Below, one piece after another: positions 19,376 to 28,364 of a stretch of 64,000 bases of DNA (positions within the stretch are counted from its first letter, which is position 1; each line of letters starts with the position of its first letter). The stretch comes from Desulfocapsaceae bacterium (lineage in GTDB: Bacteria; Desulfobacterota; Desulfobulbia; Desulfobulbales; Desulfocapsaceae). The position numbers and the translations under genes are program-made. The stretch lies in assembly GCA_030653035.1 (NCBI GenBank), contig JAUSAB010000096.1, forward strand, positions 1 through 64,000, read 5' to 3'. The notes below the pieces were generated by a model. That model was not told the origin of the DNA. It made no database searches and was given only the letters and a program-made list of their open reading frames with translations.

Positions 19376-20401
19376 ATGCCTGAGTTACGAAAAGATCCTG
19401 TACTGGGACGCTGGATTATCATTGCCGAGGAACGTGCCAAACGGCCTACTGATTTTATTGTTGCCGAGGCACCTACTACTGGAGGTTTTTGCCCTCTTTG
19501 TCCTGGGAATGAAAACACAACTCCCCCAGAGGTGCTTGCCTACGGACGACCGTATGGGGCACCTGCCAATACCCCTGGCTGGCAGGTGAGGGTGGTTCCC
19601 AATAAATATCCAGCCCTTGTCATTGAAGGAGAGATTGACCGTCAAGGCGAGGGGCTTTATGATAAGATGAATGGGATTGGCGCCCATGAGGTGGTAATCG
19701 AGAGTCCGCGCCATGAGGATATCTTTGCGGAGCTTGGGGTTGCGCATATGGTGCTGGTCTTTCAGGCCTTCCGCTCCAGGATTCAAGACCTGGAGCGTGA
19801 CCCTCGTTTCCGTTATGTTGTGGTTTTCAAGAATTTTGGTCGTGCTGCCGGGGCATCACTGGAACACTCGCATTCTCAACTTGTTGCCTTGCCGATTCTC
19901 CCACGCATGATTGTCTCTGAGCTGCAAGGAACATTAGAATATTATAATTACAAGGAACGCTGTATCTATTGTGATATCATCCGCCAGGAGATCCAGCAGA
20001 AGGTACGGGTGGTGTGCCAGAATGAGCTTTTTATCACCATGACTCCTTTTGCGCCGCGGACTCCTTTTGAGATGTGGATCCTCCCTAAACATCATGAGTC
20101 TGGTTATCATAATCAGAGTGATCAGCAACTTGCGGTTCTGTCTGAAATTTTTTCCGAGACGTTACGTCGTCTTGATGCCTGCATTCCAGGGGTGCCCTAT
20201 AACTTTGTGTTGCATACCCAGCCGTTACGTTCTGAGAGTATGAAACATTTTCACTGGCATTTTGAGATCGTTCCCAAATTGACATCCATTGCTGGGTTTG
20301 AATGGGGGTCCGGGTTTTATATCAATCCTATGCCCCCTGAAGAGGCTGCACTGTATCTGCGTGAATCACTTGAAAAAGGAACACAGGAGGCAAGGTCATG
20401 A
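19376..20401 (+). CDS. galT: Galactose-1-phosphate uridylyltransferase
   Basis: Transfers UMP between UDP-glucose and galactose 1-phosphate in the Leloir pathway. The HIT-family fold shows Zn-site Cys pair CPLC in the N-terminal domain, HSHSQLVALP at the active-site His, and CIYCDIIRQE in the second half. It is about 341 residues. The start ATG 19376 is just after dksA; the longer frame from 19307 has no support. It shares ATGA with the receiver gene. Confidence 0.9.
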   Translation: MPELRKDPVLGRWIIIAEERAKRPTDFIVAEAPTTGGFCPLCPGNENTTPPEVLAYGRPYGAPANTPGWQVRVVPNKYPALVIEGEIDRQGEGLYDKMNGIGAHEVVIESPRHEDIFAELGVAHMVLVFQAFRSRIQDLERDPRFRYVVVFKNFGRAAGASLEHSHSQLVALPILPRMIVSELQGTLEYYNYKERCIYCDIIRQEIQQKVRVVCQNELFITMTPFAPRTPFEMWILPKHHESGYHNQSDQQLAVLSEIFSETLRRLDACIPGVPYNFVLHTQPLRSESMKHFHWHFEIVPKLTSIAGFEWGSGFYINPMPPEEAALYLRESLEKGTQEARS

Positions 20402-20748
20402 AGAAAATCTTACTGGTTGATGATGAAGAGGGTATTCAGCTTCTGTATCAGGAAGAGTTTCAGGATGCAGGGTATGAAGTGATTTCTGCCTTTACAGGAG
20501 AAGAGGCCCTGGAAAAATTCAAATCTGAATCTCCTGATCTGGTTATTCTTGATATTCAGATGCCAGGTATGAATGGGATTGAGGTTTTGAGGCAGATGAA
20601 GATGATTTCCCCTCAACTTCCGATTATTCTCAGTACAGCCTATCATGAATATAAACAGGATCTTAGTGCTTGGGCATCGGATGAATATATTGTCAAATCA
20701 CCGGATCTGCAGAAGTTGAAAGAGGCTATTCGCAAGTATCTGGGGTGA
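20398..20748 (+). CDS. Stand-alone response-regulator receiver
   Basis: A 116-residue CheY-like protein with no output domain. D8 and D9, phosphoacceptor D52 (LDIQMPGMNG) and the Lys in YIVKSPD are visible. It probably passes phosphate to a partner or acts as a phosphate sink in a relay. Its start overlaps the galT stop by four bases (ATGA), giving translational coupling. The partner kinase is unknown; the linkage to galT and folE2 gives no clue. Confidence 0.9.
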   Translation: MKKILLVDDEEGIQLLYQEEFQDAGYEVISAFTGEEALEKFKSESPDLVILDIQMPGMNGIEVLRQMKMISPQLPIILSTAYHEYKQDLSAWASDEYIVKSPDLQKLKEAIRKYLG

Positions 20749-20784
20749 TCTGTACGTCTTTTTTTCTGAATTGGTTCCTTGATT

Positions 20785-21525
20785 ATGAAAGATATCCAGA
20801 GCGAACTGGATCACAGGCGCATCAATATCAAAAAGGTCGGGGTTAAAACCATCTCGTATCCGATAACAGTTCTGGATAAGGCGAAGAAGTGTCAGCATAC
20901 CGTAGCCACGGTCAATATGTATGTGAATCTGCCCCATCGCTTTAAAGGGACGCATATGAGCCGATTTGTTGAGATCCTGAATCGGTTTCATGGACAGATT
21001 GACTTGCGAGGTTTTCATCATATTCTTGAGGAAATGAAAGAACGGCTGGAGGCGGAGGCTGCCCATGTAGAGATGGGCTTTACTTATTTCCTGCCCAGAA
21101 AACAAACCCCGGATGGTCTGAATGCCTGTCGTTATGAGTGCCGAATGCACGGGTCTCTTGCCCAGAATGATGATCTGGAATTTCAGTTTACCGTTCCTGT
21201 GTCGTTACCGTTGAAAGAAATGGTGGTGTCTGGATTGCCCAGGTCTCTTGGTCATTGGGGACATGCGGTTATTGCGGTCAGGTTTCGTCATTTTATCTGG
21301 ATAGAAGATATTATAACCCTGGTTGAGCGGGCCATAGAGCAGGTTATTGGTCAGGAACAAGAGCAGAGCAACCAGGATCTGCAAGGAACGTTGTCTGTGG
21401 AATCATTGACCCGGCAACTTGGGATTCGCCTAGCAGAATTATCTGCCTTAAAATGGTTTTCGGTAACCGTAGAGAATCTTTTTGAAGGTTATTCTACCTT
21501 TGCTACCACTTCTTATTCTTCCTGA
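20785..21525 (+). CDS. folE2: GTP cyclohydrolase FolE2 (type IB)
   Basis: A 246-residue enzyme that opens GTP to 7,8-dihydroneopterin triphosphate for folate, in the metal-flexible IB family rather than the zinc-dependent FolE. Motifs include MSRFVEIL, CPR-like substrate loops and SLCPCS-type positions seen here as HGSLAQND around residue 130. ATG 20785 was chosen, not the earlier TTG, because a second Met follows in frame. It precedes glyS by 21 bases. Confidence 0.8.
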   Translation: MKDIQSELDHRRINIKKVGVKTISYPITVLDKAKKCQHTVATVNMYVNLPHRFKGTHMSRFVEILNRFHGQIDLRGFHHILEEMKERLEAEAAHVEMGFTYFLPRKQTPDGLNACRYECRMHGSLAQNDDLEFQFTVPVSLPLKEMVVSGLPRSLGHWGHAVIAVRFRHFIWIEDIITLVERAIEQVIGQEQEQSNQDLQGTLSVESLTRQLGIRLAELSALKWFSVTVENLFEGYSTFATTSYSS

Positions 21526-21546
21526 TTTATTCCTGTAGATATTATT

Positions 21547-23622
21547 ATGGCCGATCTTCTTTTTGAAATAGGTACCGAAGAACTTCCCGCTGGTTTTATT
21601 CTCCCTGCCCTTGAGCAATTACAACAGAATTTTATCAGGAAGGTAACGGAATTGCAGCTTGGTTTTAGGCAGGTCAAGGTGGTAGGAACCCCGAGACGCC
21701 TGGCCTTGATCGTTCAGGATCTTATAGAGCGTCAGCCGGATCGCCGCGAAGAGCTTCTTGGACCTTCTGCCAAAGCAGGTCTTGATGCGGATGGCGGGTT
21801 CAGCAAGGCGGCTCAGGGCTTTGCCCGTTCCAAGGGTGCTCAGGCTACAGAACTGCGGGTGGTGGAAACGGCAAAGGGAGAGTATCTGATGCTGGTCAGA
21901 GAGGTGGCAGGCATGCAGACCGCAGAACTACTGCCAGAAATTCTGCACGGACTTCTTGCTGAATTTGCATTTGCCAAATCAATGAAATGGGGTTGTAACA
22001 GCAATACTTTTGCCCGTCCTGTTCAATGGTTGCTGGCGCTTTATGGCCAGGATGTCGTCAACCTGTCATTTAATGGGATCGTCTCTTCTCGTAGCAGTTG
22101 TGGTCATCGGTTTATGGCCCCCAGTGATATTGAGATTCAAGGCGCATCAAGTTATGAACTGCAACTTGATGCTGCCCACGTTGTGGTTGATCCTGCCCGT
22201 CGTCGTCAGGCGGTGCTGGCAGAGATTGAGCGAGCAGTGGCTGAGACCCCCGGTCTTGTCGGTGCTCATCTGGCAATTGATGAGGCGCTGGTTGATACAG
22301 TTACCAATCTTGTAGAGTGTCCTTTTGCGGTTTGTGGTGCCTTTGATGAGCGTTTTCTGGAGTTGCCCGATGAGGTGCTCATCACCTCTATGCGTGAACA
22401 TCAAAAATATTTTCCAGTGGTTGATGCACAAAGGGCTCTGCTTCCCTTTTTTGTGGCGGTCAATAATACTCTGGTTGCTGATATTGCGTTGACCAGAAAA
22501 GGCCATGAACGGGTTTTGCGGGCTCGACTTGAAGATGCCTTATTTTTCTTTGGCGCGGATAAAAAAAGAAGGCTTGAAGAGCGTTTGCCCGATTTGACTG
22601 GGATTATTTTCCAGGCCAGGCTGGGAACCATGTTGGAGAAAAGTGAACGCCTGATTAAACTTTCAGCTATGCTGGCAGAGAAACTGGCGCCGGAACACAT
22701 TGATGCGGTACAGCGGGCAGCAAGGCTGTGCAAGATTGATCTTCTGACCGATATGGTTGGCGAATTTCCTTCTCTGCAGGGTGATATGGGCGCATCTTAT
22801 GCCTTAAGTGATGGGGAGCCGGCAGAGATTGCCCTGGCTATTCGGGAGCATTATCTACCCAAGAGGGCTGGATCCGAATTGCCGACTTCTACTCTTGGCA
22901 CCCTTGTTGGTTTGGCTGATCGTCTGGATACCTTGGCCGGATGTTTTGGTATTGGCCAACAACCTTCTGGGACTACAGATCCTTTTGGCTTGCGCCGACT
23001 GGCCCTTGCCCTGTTGTATCTTATTGGTGATCGTGGTTACAGTTTGTCGCTTCGGGAAATGGTTTATAAGGCCTTAGCCTTGTACGGTGACAAGGTTGAT
23101 GGCAGTGCCGTGACTGTTGATGCGGTTGTGGCTTTTATTAAGGGACGTTTTGTCAATGACGCGGTGGCTAGAGGTATCGATCAGCAAGCAGTAGAGGCCG
23201 TGACTTTTCTTGGCTTTGATGATGCGACTGATTGTAAAAAGAAAATTGTCGCCCTTGCTGCTATTCGGAACGAGGAGGCCTTTGCGGTTCTGGCGGCTGC
23301 ATTTAAACGGATTCGCAATATCATCAAAGAACACCAAGGGGGCGAGGTCGTTTCTGAATTGCTGGTGGAAGATGCAGAACGAAAGCTTGCGGATGTTTAC
23401 GCTCATGTTACAACAGCAGTACAACCCTTGTTAGCTCGAAAAGAGTATGGTCAGGCACTTGCTGTCATGCTGGATTTGAAAGAACCGGTGGATCTCTTTT
23501 TTGAGTCGGTTATGGTTATGGCTGACGATGAGAAGGTTCGGAGCAATCGGCTTAATCTGTTGACGGCAATCGCCCAGTTGTTTCTTCAGATCGGCGATAT
23601 TTCCAAGATGACGGTCTTGTAA
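21547..23622 (+). CDS. glyS: Glycyl-tRNA synthetase beta subunit
   Basis: A 691-residue protein with the LLFEIGTEELPAGFI start, EFAFAKSMKWG, SMREHQKYFPV, and a helical C-terminal anticodon-binding part (DRLDTLAGCFGIG, DPFGLRR). The bacterial enzyme is an alpha2-beta2 tetramer in which the beta chain binds tRNA-Gly. The alpha subunit gene glyQ is not in the window. It ends 43 bases before a strong terminator hairpin. Confidence 0.97.
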   Translation: MADLLFEIGTEELPAGFILPALEQLQQNFIRKVTELQLGFRQVKVVGTPRRLALIVQDLIERQPDRREELLGPSAKAGLDADGGFSKAAQGFARSKGAQATELRVVETAKGEYLMLVREVAGMQTAELLPEILHGLLAEFAFAKSMKWGCNSNTFARPVQWLLALYGQDVVNLSFNGIVSSRSSCGHRFMAPSDIEIQGASSYELQLDAAHVVVDPARRRQAVLAEIERAVAETPGLVGAHLAIDEALVDTVTNLVECPFAVCGAFDERFLELPDEVLITSMREHQKYFPVVDAQRALLPFFVAVNNTLVADIALTRKGHERVLRARLEDALFFFGADKKRRLEERLPDLTGIIFQARLGTMLEKSERLIKLSAMLAEKLAPEHIDAVQRAARLCKIDLLTDMVGEFPSLQGDMGASYALSDGEPAEIALAIREHYLPKRAGSELPTSTLGTLVGLADRLDTLAGCFGIGQQPSGTTDPFGLRRLALALLYLIGDRGYSLSLREMVYKALALYGDKVDGSAVTVDAVVAFIKGRFVNDAVARGIDQQAVEAVTFLGFDDATDCKKKIVALAAIRNEEAFAVLAAAFKRIRNIIKEHQGGEVVSELLVEDAERKLADVYAHVTTAVQPLLARKEYGQALAVMLDLKEPVDLFFESVMVMADDEKVRSNRLNLLTAIAQLFLQIGDISKMTVL

Positions 23623-23664
23623 TAAATTTAAAGGTGTGGTGTCGGAGTTTTTGCTCATTAGGAG

Positions 23665-23718
23665 CAATGACATAAAAAAAGGCCATCTTTTTCAAGACGG
23701 CCTTTTTTTATGTCATTG
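23665..23718. terminator. Bidirectional intrinsic terminator
   Basis: A perfect 20-base stem (CAATGACATAAAAAAAGGCC with its complement) encloses a 14-base loop. With U-rich runs on both sides it can terminate glyS from the left and the cytochrome c3 gene from the right. Confidence 0.85.
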
Positions 23719-23749
23719 CAGCAGAGAGATTAATTAAAAGGAATTCTGC

Positions 23750-24157
23750 TTATTTCTTGTGGCATTCAACACATTTGGTAGTAGGACCAGCTTTCTTCTC
23801 GGTATGACAACCTTTACAGTTGGTATGGGCAGCATCCTTGAAGGTTACAACTTTTGCATTGGTTATACCTGCAGCCTTGTTGTGACAGGACTCACATTTC
23901 TCGATCTTCTGACCCTCTACATATGCGACTTGTTTACCGGCAGCATCTTTGGAATGATGGCACTCTTTACAGGCAAGTCTTTCCTGATGTTTGGCGTGTG
24001 CAAATGTTGCAGGTTTTGGTGTGGCAGCGGCATCAATGGTGGATTTTAGGATTAATTCTGCAGGGCCTTTGTCAACGTCAACGGCCATGCCGTTAGTGGT
24101 AAATCCAAGACCCAGTGTCAAAGCAAATGCTGCGGCGTACATTACGGTTTTTTTCAA
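23750..24157 (-). CDS. Tetrahaem class III cytochrome c (c3-type)
   Basis: A periplasmic electron carrier with a Sec signal peptide. Four CxxCH sites are visible (CKECH, CESCH, CKGCH, CVECH) and His residues such as HAKH suit bis-His ligation. The mature part of about 110 residues is the size of tetrahaem c3. In sulfate reducers these proteins link hydrogenases and formate dehydrogenases to membrane complexes. TTG 24157, after GGGTGA, is the likely start; GTG 24166 is an alternative. ResB and CcsA genes lie on the same strand upstream. Confidence 0.85.
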   Translation of the reverse strand: MKKTVMYAAAFALTLGLGFTTNGMAVDVDKGPAELILKSTIDAAATPKPATFAHAKHQERLACKECHHSKDAAGKQVAYVEGQKIEKCESCHNKAAGITNAKVVTFKDAAHTNCKGCHTEKKAGPTTKCVECHKK

Positions 24158-24387
24158 AATATTCACCCTTTTTAGAATTAAACAGTGTAGTTAAATGACC
24201 ATTCACTCATGTATCTCTTTCAAGACTTGTACTATATACCCTCTTCCATTTTCTTTGTCAAGAATTCAGCATGCTGAATTCCTGACAATAAATTCTTAGG
24301 TAACTAATTGGTAACTGAATGTTATTTTAATTTTTTATTATGATAAATTGTGGCAGCTAGTCAGGATTTTTTTACAAGTTCTGGCGT

Positions 24388-24440
24388 TAGGAGTCGTAGC
24401 GAAATAATCAAGATTGGTATGATGATTTCGCTACGATAAC
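24388..24440. repeat. Palindromic intergenic element
   Basis: TTAGGAGTCGTAGCGAAATA pairs with TGATTTCGCTACGATAA across a short loop. The same tips, TTAGGAG and CGTA-CGAAAT, occur in the elements near 35736 and 36574. It lies between the cytochrome c3 and ccsA genes. Confidence 0.75.
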
Positions 24441-24516
24441 CATGGAGGGATGAAGAGCGACTGGCTCTTTATGTCGTTCTTGCCTAATAATGTAACAGGT
24501 GTTTTATTCGAACGGT

Positions 24517-25377
24517 TTAGTTTGAGGAACCATAACTGTGCAGGCCTGAAAGTAGAAAATTAACACCATAGTAGGTGAAGATAACTGAGATAAAACCAAA
24601 AATTGCCAGCCAGGCAATCCGTGTGCCTCCCCAGCCTCTGGTGTAACGGGCGTGCAAGGTAATGGCATAGATGAACCAGGTGATGAGTGACCAGGTTTCT
24701 TTGGGGTCCCAGCTCCAGTAAGTCCCCCAGGCCGAGTTGGCCCAGATAGCGCCGGTTATAATCCCTATGGACAGCCAGAGAAAGCCAAAGACCATGGTCT
24801 TGTGAGTGATGTCATCAAGAACCTTTAAGGGAGGTAAGGAGCCCAACAGGGTAGTATCATTGCTTGCTGCCTGACGAGTTTCGCTGGTATTCTTAATCAG
24901 GTACATGATACCCAGGCCGGCGGCCACCGCAAAGGCTGCATAGCCGATAAAGCAGGTGACAACATGAGTGATCAGCCAGTTTGATTGCAGGGCAGGAATC
25001 AGGGGGACGATTTCTTTGGTGATTCCGGAGGCAAAAGAGGCATAGGCCATTGCTAAAAGGGCAAAGGGAACGGCAAATGCCCCAATGATCCTGGTCTTGA
25101 ATTTCCATTCAATAATCAGATAAATAAAAATAATGGTCCAGGCAAAAAAGACTACCGATTCGTACATATTAGTCAGGGGTGCGCGCCCCATTCCCATCTG
25201 GTAGGATTCCAGCCATCTGAGTCCGATGCCAGCCGTTTGAATCAGAAAGGCGATGATGGTAAAGATTGTTGCCACTGGCCCCAGTCGCTTGGTCTTGAAG
25301 ATGAAGACGACAGCATAGAGAATAGTGGAGAAAAGGTAGGTGAAGGTAGTGATACCGATGAGTTGTGAGCTGTTCAT
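24517..25377 (-). CDS. ccsA: Cytochrome c maturation protein CcsA/CcsB (haem channel, System II)
   Basis: A 286-residue polytopic inner-membrane protein of System II cytochrome c maturation. The WWD haem-handling loop is visible as WGTYWSWDPKETW in the second half, between transmembrane helices, with His residues such as TLHARY nearby. It is the small-channel partner of ResB; naming of the two components differs between organisms. It exports haem and ligates it to CxxCH apoproteins in the periplasm, here next to a haem-protein gene. Confidence 0.92.
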   Translation of the reverse strand: MNSSQLIGITTFTYLFSTILYAVVFIFKTKRLGPVATIFTIIAFLIQTAGIGLRWLESYQMGMGRAPLTNMYESVVFFAWTIIFIYLIIEWKFKTRIIGAFAVPFALLAMAYASFASGITKEIVPLIPALQSNWLITHVVTCFIGYAAFAVAAGLGIMYLIKNTSETRQAASNDTTLLGSLPPLKVLDDITHKTMVFGFLWLSIGIITGAIWANSAWGTYWSWDPKETWSLITWFIYAITLHARYTRGWGGTRIAWLAIFGFISVIFTYYGVNFLLSGLHSYGSSN

Positions 25378-25461
25378 GAAGTTAACCCCGTTAGGTTAGG
25401 TTTGAATTTTTTTGTCAGGTTGAAACTTGAAGATGACAATTCAAGGCTTGAAAATTGACAA

Positions 25462-26784
25462 TTAAACCTTCTTGATGATTTGTGACAGTGCCTGAAATGT
25501 CTTTTCGAAACCAGCCTTGTTTTTATTGGCATTTCCAGCCATCAAGATGGAATTCTTCCCATCTGTTTCCTCTCGAATATAGAGCCAGATTCGTTGGTGA
25601 GACATAAAAAAGGCAATAACAAGGCCAAAGATCATCAGGGCGCAACCAGTGTAAACTGTCCATACCCCAGGGTCTTTGGCAACCTGCAGACCGGTGGCAT
25701 ACATCTGTTTTGCGGATACGGTATAACTGTTTTTTGTTCGTTCCACTGTGACTTGCTCGCCATTATTCAGCCAGAAAAGGGAGGGGGCTCCTTTGTCATC
25801 GTTCAGCCAGATCTTTATCTTGCTGACAGACTGTCCTTGTGCTTCAGCACTGACAACACCAAGACGAAGTCCATTTTTCTCCAGGCTGCGCTGTTGTTGG
25901 TACGGGATAATTGCGGTTTCACTCAGGCCTGTATTCTTGTTGGTGATCGTGATCAGAAAGTCCTGGGAAGGTTCATAGCTCGATTGGTAAAAAGTAATGC
26001 CCTTGTAGCTGAGAGGGTCATTGACCACAATGGCCTTTTCTTTTACTACTTTTCCGTTTTCGAGGATGGTAAGTTGTGAGCGGTAGCTTTTGGGCATTCC
26101 ATTGTCATACAACTCGACATTAAAACGATCGCAGCGGATTTCAAAGCCAAGATTAATAGGGCTATGCGTGTCAAAGGTGTAGGCCTTGTCAGTGGACTTG
26201 GTCTCAGGCAGCATGATACTGCCCTTGAAACCAAGGATAGAACCGATGATTGCCCCGGCAAAAATTACCAGAATTGAGGTATGGACAATATAAACACCGG
26301 TTCGGGTCATGGCTCCTTTTTGAGCGAAGAGGAGGAACGAATTATCGAGTTTGCGTTCTTCAGCCTTCCAACCGCTGGTTTTGAGAAAGATCTTCAATGC
26401 ACTTGTCGTGGACTCGGGTGGATTGTCCAACTGCCAACGGCACTGTGGTTCCATTTTTTCGAGACGATTCAGTGGGGTGTCGAGGTTGTCCGCCTTGATC
26501 TGACGCCAGACTCCAGGGAACCTGTCAAGGCTGCAGACAATAAGGTTGAGGCAAAGGAGGCCAAGAAGACACAAAAACCATACAGAGTTGTACATGTCGG
26601 GAGTGAAGGAGAGAACTCGAAACAGATTGGCGGTAGCCTCCCCATATCTCTCACTATACCACTGGACTGACTCTTTCTGGGGGATAATGGTCCCGATGAT
26701 TGAGGTGGTGGATAGGAAGAAAAGAGTGAACAGGGCAAGTTTAACAGATGCAAAAAAGTCCCAGATTGGATTTCTATTTTTCAT
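25462..26784 (-). CDS. resB: Cytochrome c biogenesis protein ResB (Ccs1)
   Basis: A ResB/Ccs1-family protein of about 440 residues. The start FFASVKLALFTLFFL and several transmembrane helices are followed by a long periplasmic domain (LTILENGKVVKEKAI, PLSYKGITFYQSSY, a family motif) and a last helix near LMIFGLVIAFFM. It pairs with CcsA to thread haem and hold apocytochromes. ATG 26784 (MKNRNP) is likely; the frame is also open to ATG 26829. The pair is separated by 84 bases. Confidence 0.88.
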   Translation of the reverse strand: MKNRNPIWDFFASVKLALFTLFFLSTTSIIGTIIPQKESVQWYSERYGEATANLFRVLSFTPDMYNSVWFLCLLGLLCLNLIVCSLDRFPGVWRQIKADNLDTPLNRLEKMEPQCRWQLDNPPESTTSALKIFLKTSGWKAEERKLDNSFLLFAQKGAMTRTGVYIVHTSILVIFAGAIIGSILGFKGSIMLPETKSTDKAYTFDTHSPINLGFEIRCDRFNVELYDNGMPKSYRSQLTILENGKVVKEKAIVVNDPLSYKGITFYQSSYEPSQDFLITITNKNTGLSETAIIPYQQQRSLEKNGLRLGVVSAEAQGQSVSKIKIWLNDDKGAPSLFWLNNGEQVTVERTKNSYTVSAKQMYATGLQVAKDPGVWTVYTGCALMIFGLVIAFFMSHQRIWLYIREETDGKNSILMAGNANKNKAGFEKTFQALSQIIKKV

Positions 26785-26829
26785 TTTTCCATTTTGATAA
26801 TTGTTATTATTCTCTTTCCTTTGTAGCAT

Positions 26830-27229
26830 CCATTAAGGATTAGAGCAAGAATAAAATGTTTTTTGTTAGTGTGAAAACCCAAAAATAACATTTTTAATGT
26901 ACACGAATTTTATAAAAGAGGATATGAGGAAAAACGCTTTCTTTGTATAAAAATATACAACGTGTTTTGATAAAGAATGAACAGTGAACGCTTTTACTCG
27001 CATGATTGCTGTTGAATGGTACCCTCAACAAGGTTGCAAGTGTTTTTATTGCATTTCTTGATGGGTATTTCAAAGAAAAGAACTTGCTATTTGAACGGAC
27101 AAGGGGTATAAGATTGGGTTTTCAATTTGGTGGTATTTGTTTCATACATTCAAGATATTTTAAAAGTCTCGTTGCTCTTGCTTGTTGATAAAGAAATAAC
27201 GGGCTAAGAAGCAAGGGAAGGAGAGAGTG
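26830..27229. other. AT-rich intergenic gap before rpmB
   Basis: About 400 bases with low GC and poly-A/T runs. A 60-codon frame at 27006-27188 has no convincing ribosome site or family signature. I see no terminator, repeat or RNA gene. The region probably holds promoters for resB on one side and rpmB on the other. Confidence 0.5.
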
Positions 27230-27427
27230 ATGGCTAAAGTATGTGAAATTTGTGGAAAAGGGCCTGTTACAGGGAATAATGTTTCCCATGCTAATAATAA
27301 AACTCGGCGGCGGTGGTTGCCAAACCTGAAGAAAGTTCATATGGTGGCCGCTAGTGGTAGCCCAGTAAGGGCACGGGTTTGTACGCGATGTATTCGATCT
27401 GGGGCGGTTGTTAAACCTGCTGCTTGA
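27230..27427 (+). CDS. rpmB: 50S ribosomal protein L28
   Basis: A 65-residue basic protein starting [10 protein letters not shown], with [15 protein letters not shown] and [10 protein letters not shown]. The CxxC pairs show the zinc-binding form of L28. The start is ATG 27230, after GGAGAG. A terminator begins 21 bases past the stop, so it is probably a short transcript. Confidence 0.95.
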   Translation: MAKVCEICGKGPVTGNNVSHANNKTRRRWLPNLKKVHMVAASGSPVRARVCTRCIRSGAVVKPAA

Positions 27428-27447
27428 GATCTCCATTGGTAATTTAT

Positions 27448-27484
27448 AAAAGGCGAGTGGAGTAGTCCATCTCGCCTTTTTTTG
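27448..27484 (+). terminator. Terminator after rpmB
   Basis: AAAAGGCGAG pairs with CTCGCCTTTT across a 13-base loop, followed by a T run. It separates rpmB from the next small gene. Confidence 0.85.
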
Positions 27485-27500
27485 TTTGAGGTAGATGATA

Positions 27501-27755
27501 ATGGCTGAAAGTGAAACGAAATTTCTCCCTTTTCAGGAAGCTGTCAAACTGGTGGCGGCCATTCAAGAGGAAGAAAATATCCATGACCAGGATCGCCGTA
27601 TTCTGACGGTTTATAATCATGATGATCGTGAACTCTGCTGGTTTGATTTTGAAGACGTCCTGCAGGCAATTGGCCCTGGAGACAAGCAAGAGCAGAAGGG
27701 TGCGGTTCAGAATTATATCCTCCATCATATTCCTGATTGGGTGCAGGATCTTTAA
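27501..27755 (+). CDS. Small hypothetical protein
   Basis: An 84-residue acidic protein, FLPFQEAVKLVAAIQEEEN then DQDRRILTVYNHDDRELCWFDFEDVL and a Gln/His-rich tail. GAGG precedes the start region, and it may begin at 27495 or 27501. The conserved-looking VYNHDD block suggests a real gene, but I recognise no domain and no membrane segment. Confidence 0.6.
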   Translation: MAESETKFLPFQEAVKLVAAIQEEENIHDQDRRILTVYNHDDRELCWFDFEDVLQAIGPGDKQEQKGAVQNYILHHIPDWVQDL

Positions 27756-27939
27756 GCGTTGTTAGAAATAACTATCGCTGTTGGCACTGTTGCTTGATTA
27801 ACTGATTTTTTGCTTCTTTTCTCAGCATCGAGTAATATTTTTAGACTGCGACTTGGCTCTATCTTGGCGTAGCCAGGTGGTTGAGTGTGCTGGAGTTTGA
27901 TTTTCAGTACAAAGAGATAACTTTCTTCAGGAGGATTCC

Positions 27940-28299
27940 ATGTTTGCTGCGCATAACCGGTGGTCTAGTGTGATGTTGTTGATTCTTCTTTCTCTTTTCT
28001 TCCTGGTTTCCGGGTGTGTTTCTACTGAGAATGGGGCCAAAGGTTCAGGAAAGATGCAAAGTAATACCCTTACAGTAAAGGGAAGAGTTCAGAAGGTTTC
28101 TCTTGGAGACGGGATTCTGGTTGTCGCTCCTCTAAATGGTGATCATATTACCTTGAAAGTTACTGAGAAAACACCAGTAACAGGTGGTTCAATGAAAGAG
28201 GTTGAAAAGCTCCGACCCGTGCGGGTAACGTATACCGTAGAGGGGAAACAGAATATTGCGGTCTCTATTGAGCTTCTGCCTCAAGGATCATGTGGTTGA
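27940..28299 (+). CDS. Small lipoprotein, unknown
   Basis: A 119-residue protein with a hydrophobic signal and lipobox LVSGC near residue 25. The mature part contains TVKGRVQKVSLGDGILVVAP and VRVTYTVEGK, which look like a small OB- or beta-barrel-type repeat. AGGAGG precedes the start. It is followed by a strong terminator. No family is recognised. Confidence 0.7.
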   Translation: MFAAHNRWSSVMLLILLSLFFLVSGCVSTENGAKGSGKMQSNTLTVKGRVQKVSLGDGILVVAPLNGDHITLKVTEKTPVTGGSMKEVEKLRPVRVTYTVEGKQNIAVSIELLPQGSCG

Positions 28300-28327
28300 A
28301 ATTGTTTTTTTTATTCTTTAATTAACC

Positions 28328-28363
28328 AAAAGGCCTGTCTGGTTTTCCAGGCAGGCCTTTTTT
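28328..28363. terminator. Bidirectional terminator between converging genes
   Basis: GGCCTGTCTGG pairs with CCAGGCAGGCC with a four-T loop, flanked by AAAA and TTTTTT. It ends the lipoprotein transcript and the SDR transcript coming from the other strand. Confidence 0.85.
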
Positions 28364-28364
28364 A

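Noticed and set aside
27006-27188. 60-codon ORF before rpmB
   Set aside because: No ribosome site, no recognisable composition or domain, and it lies in an AT-rich gap.
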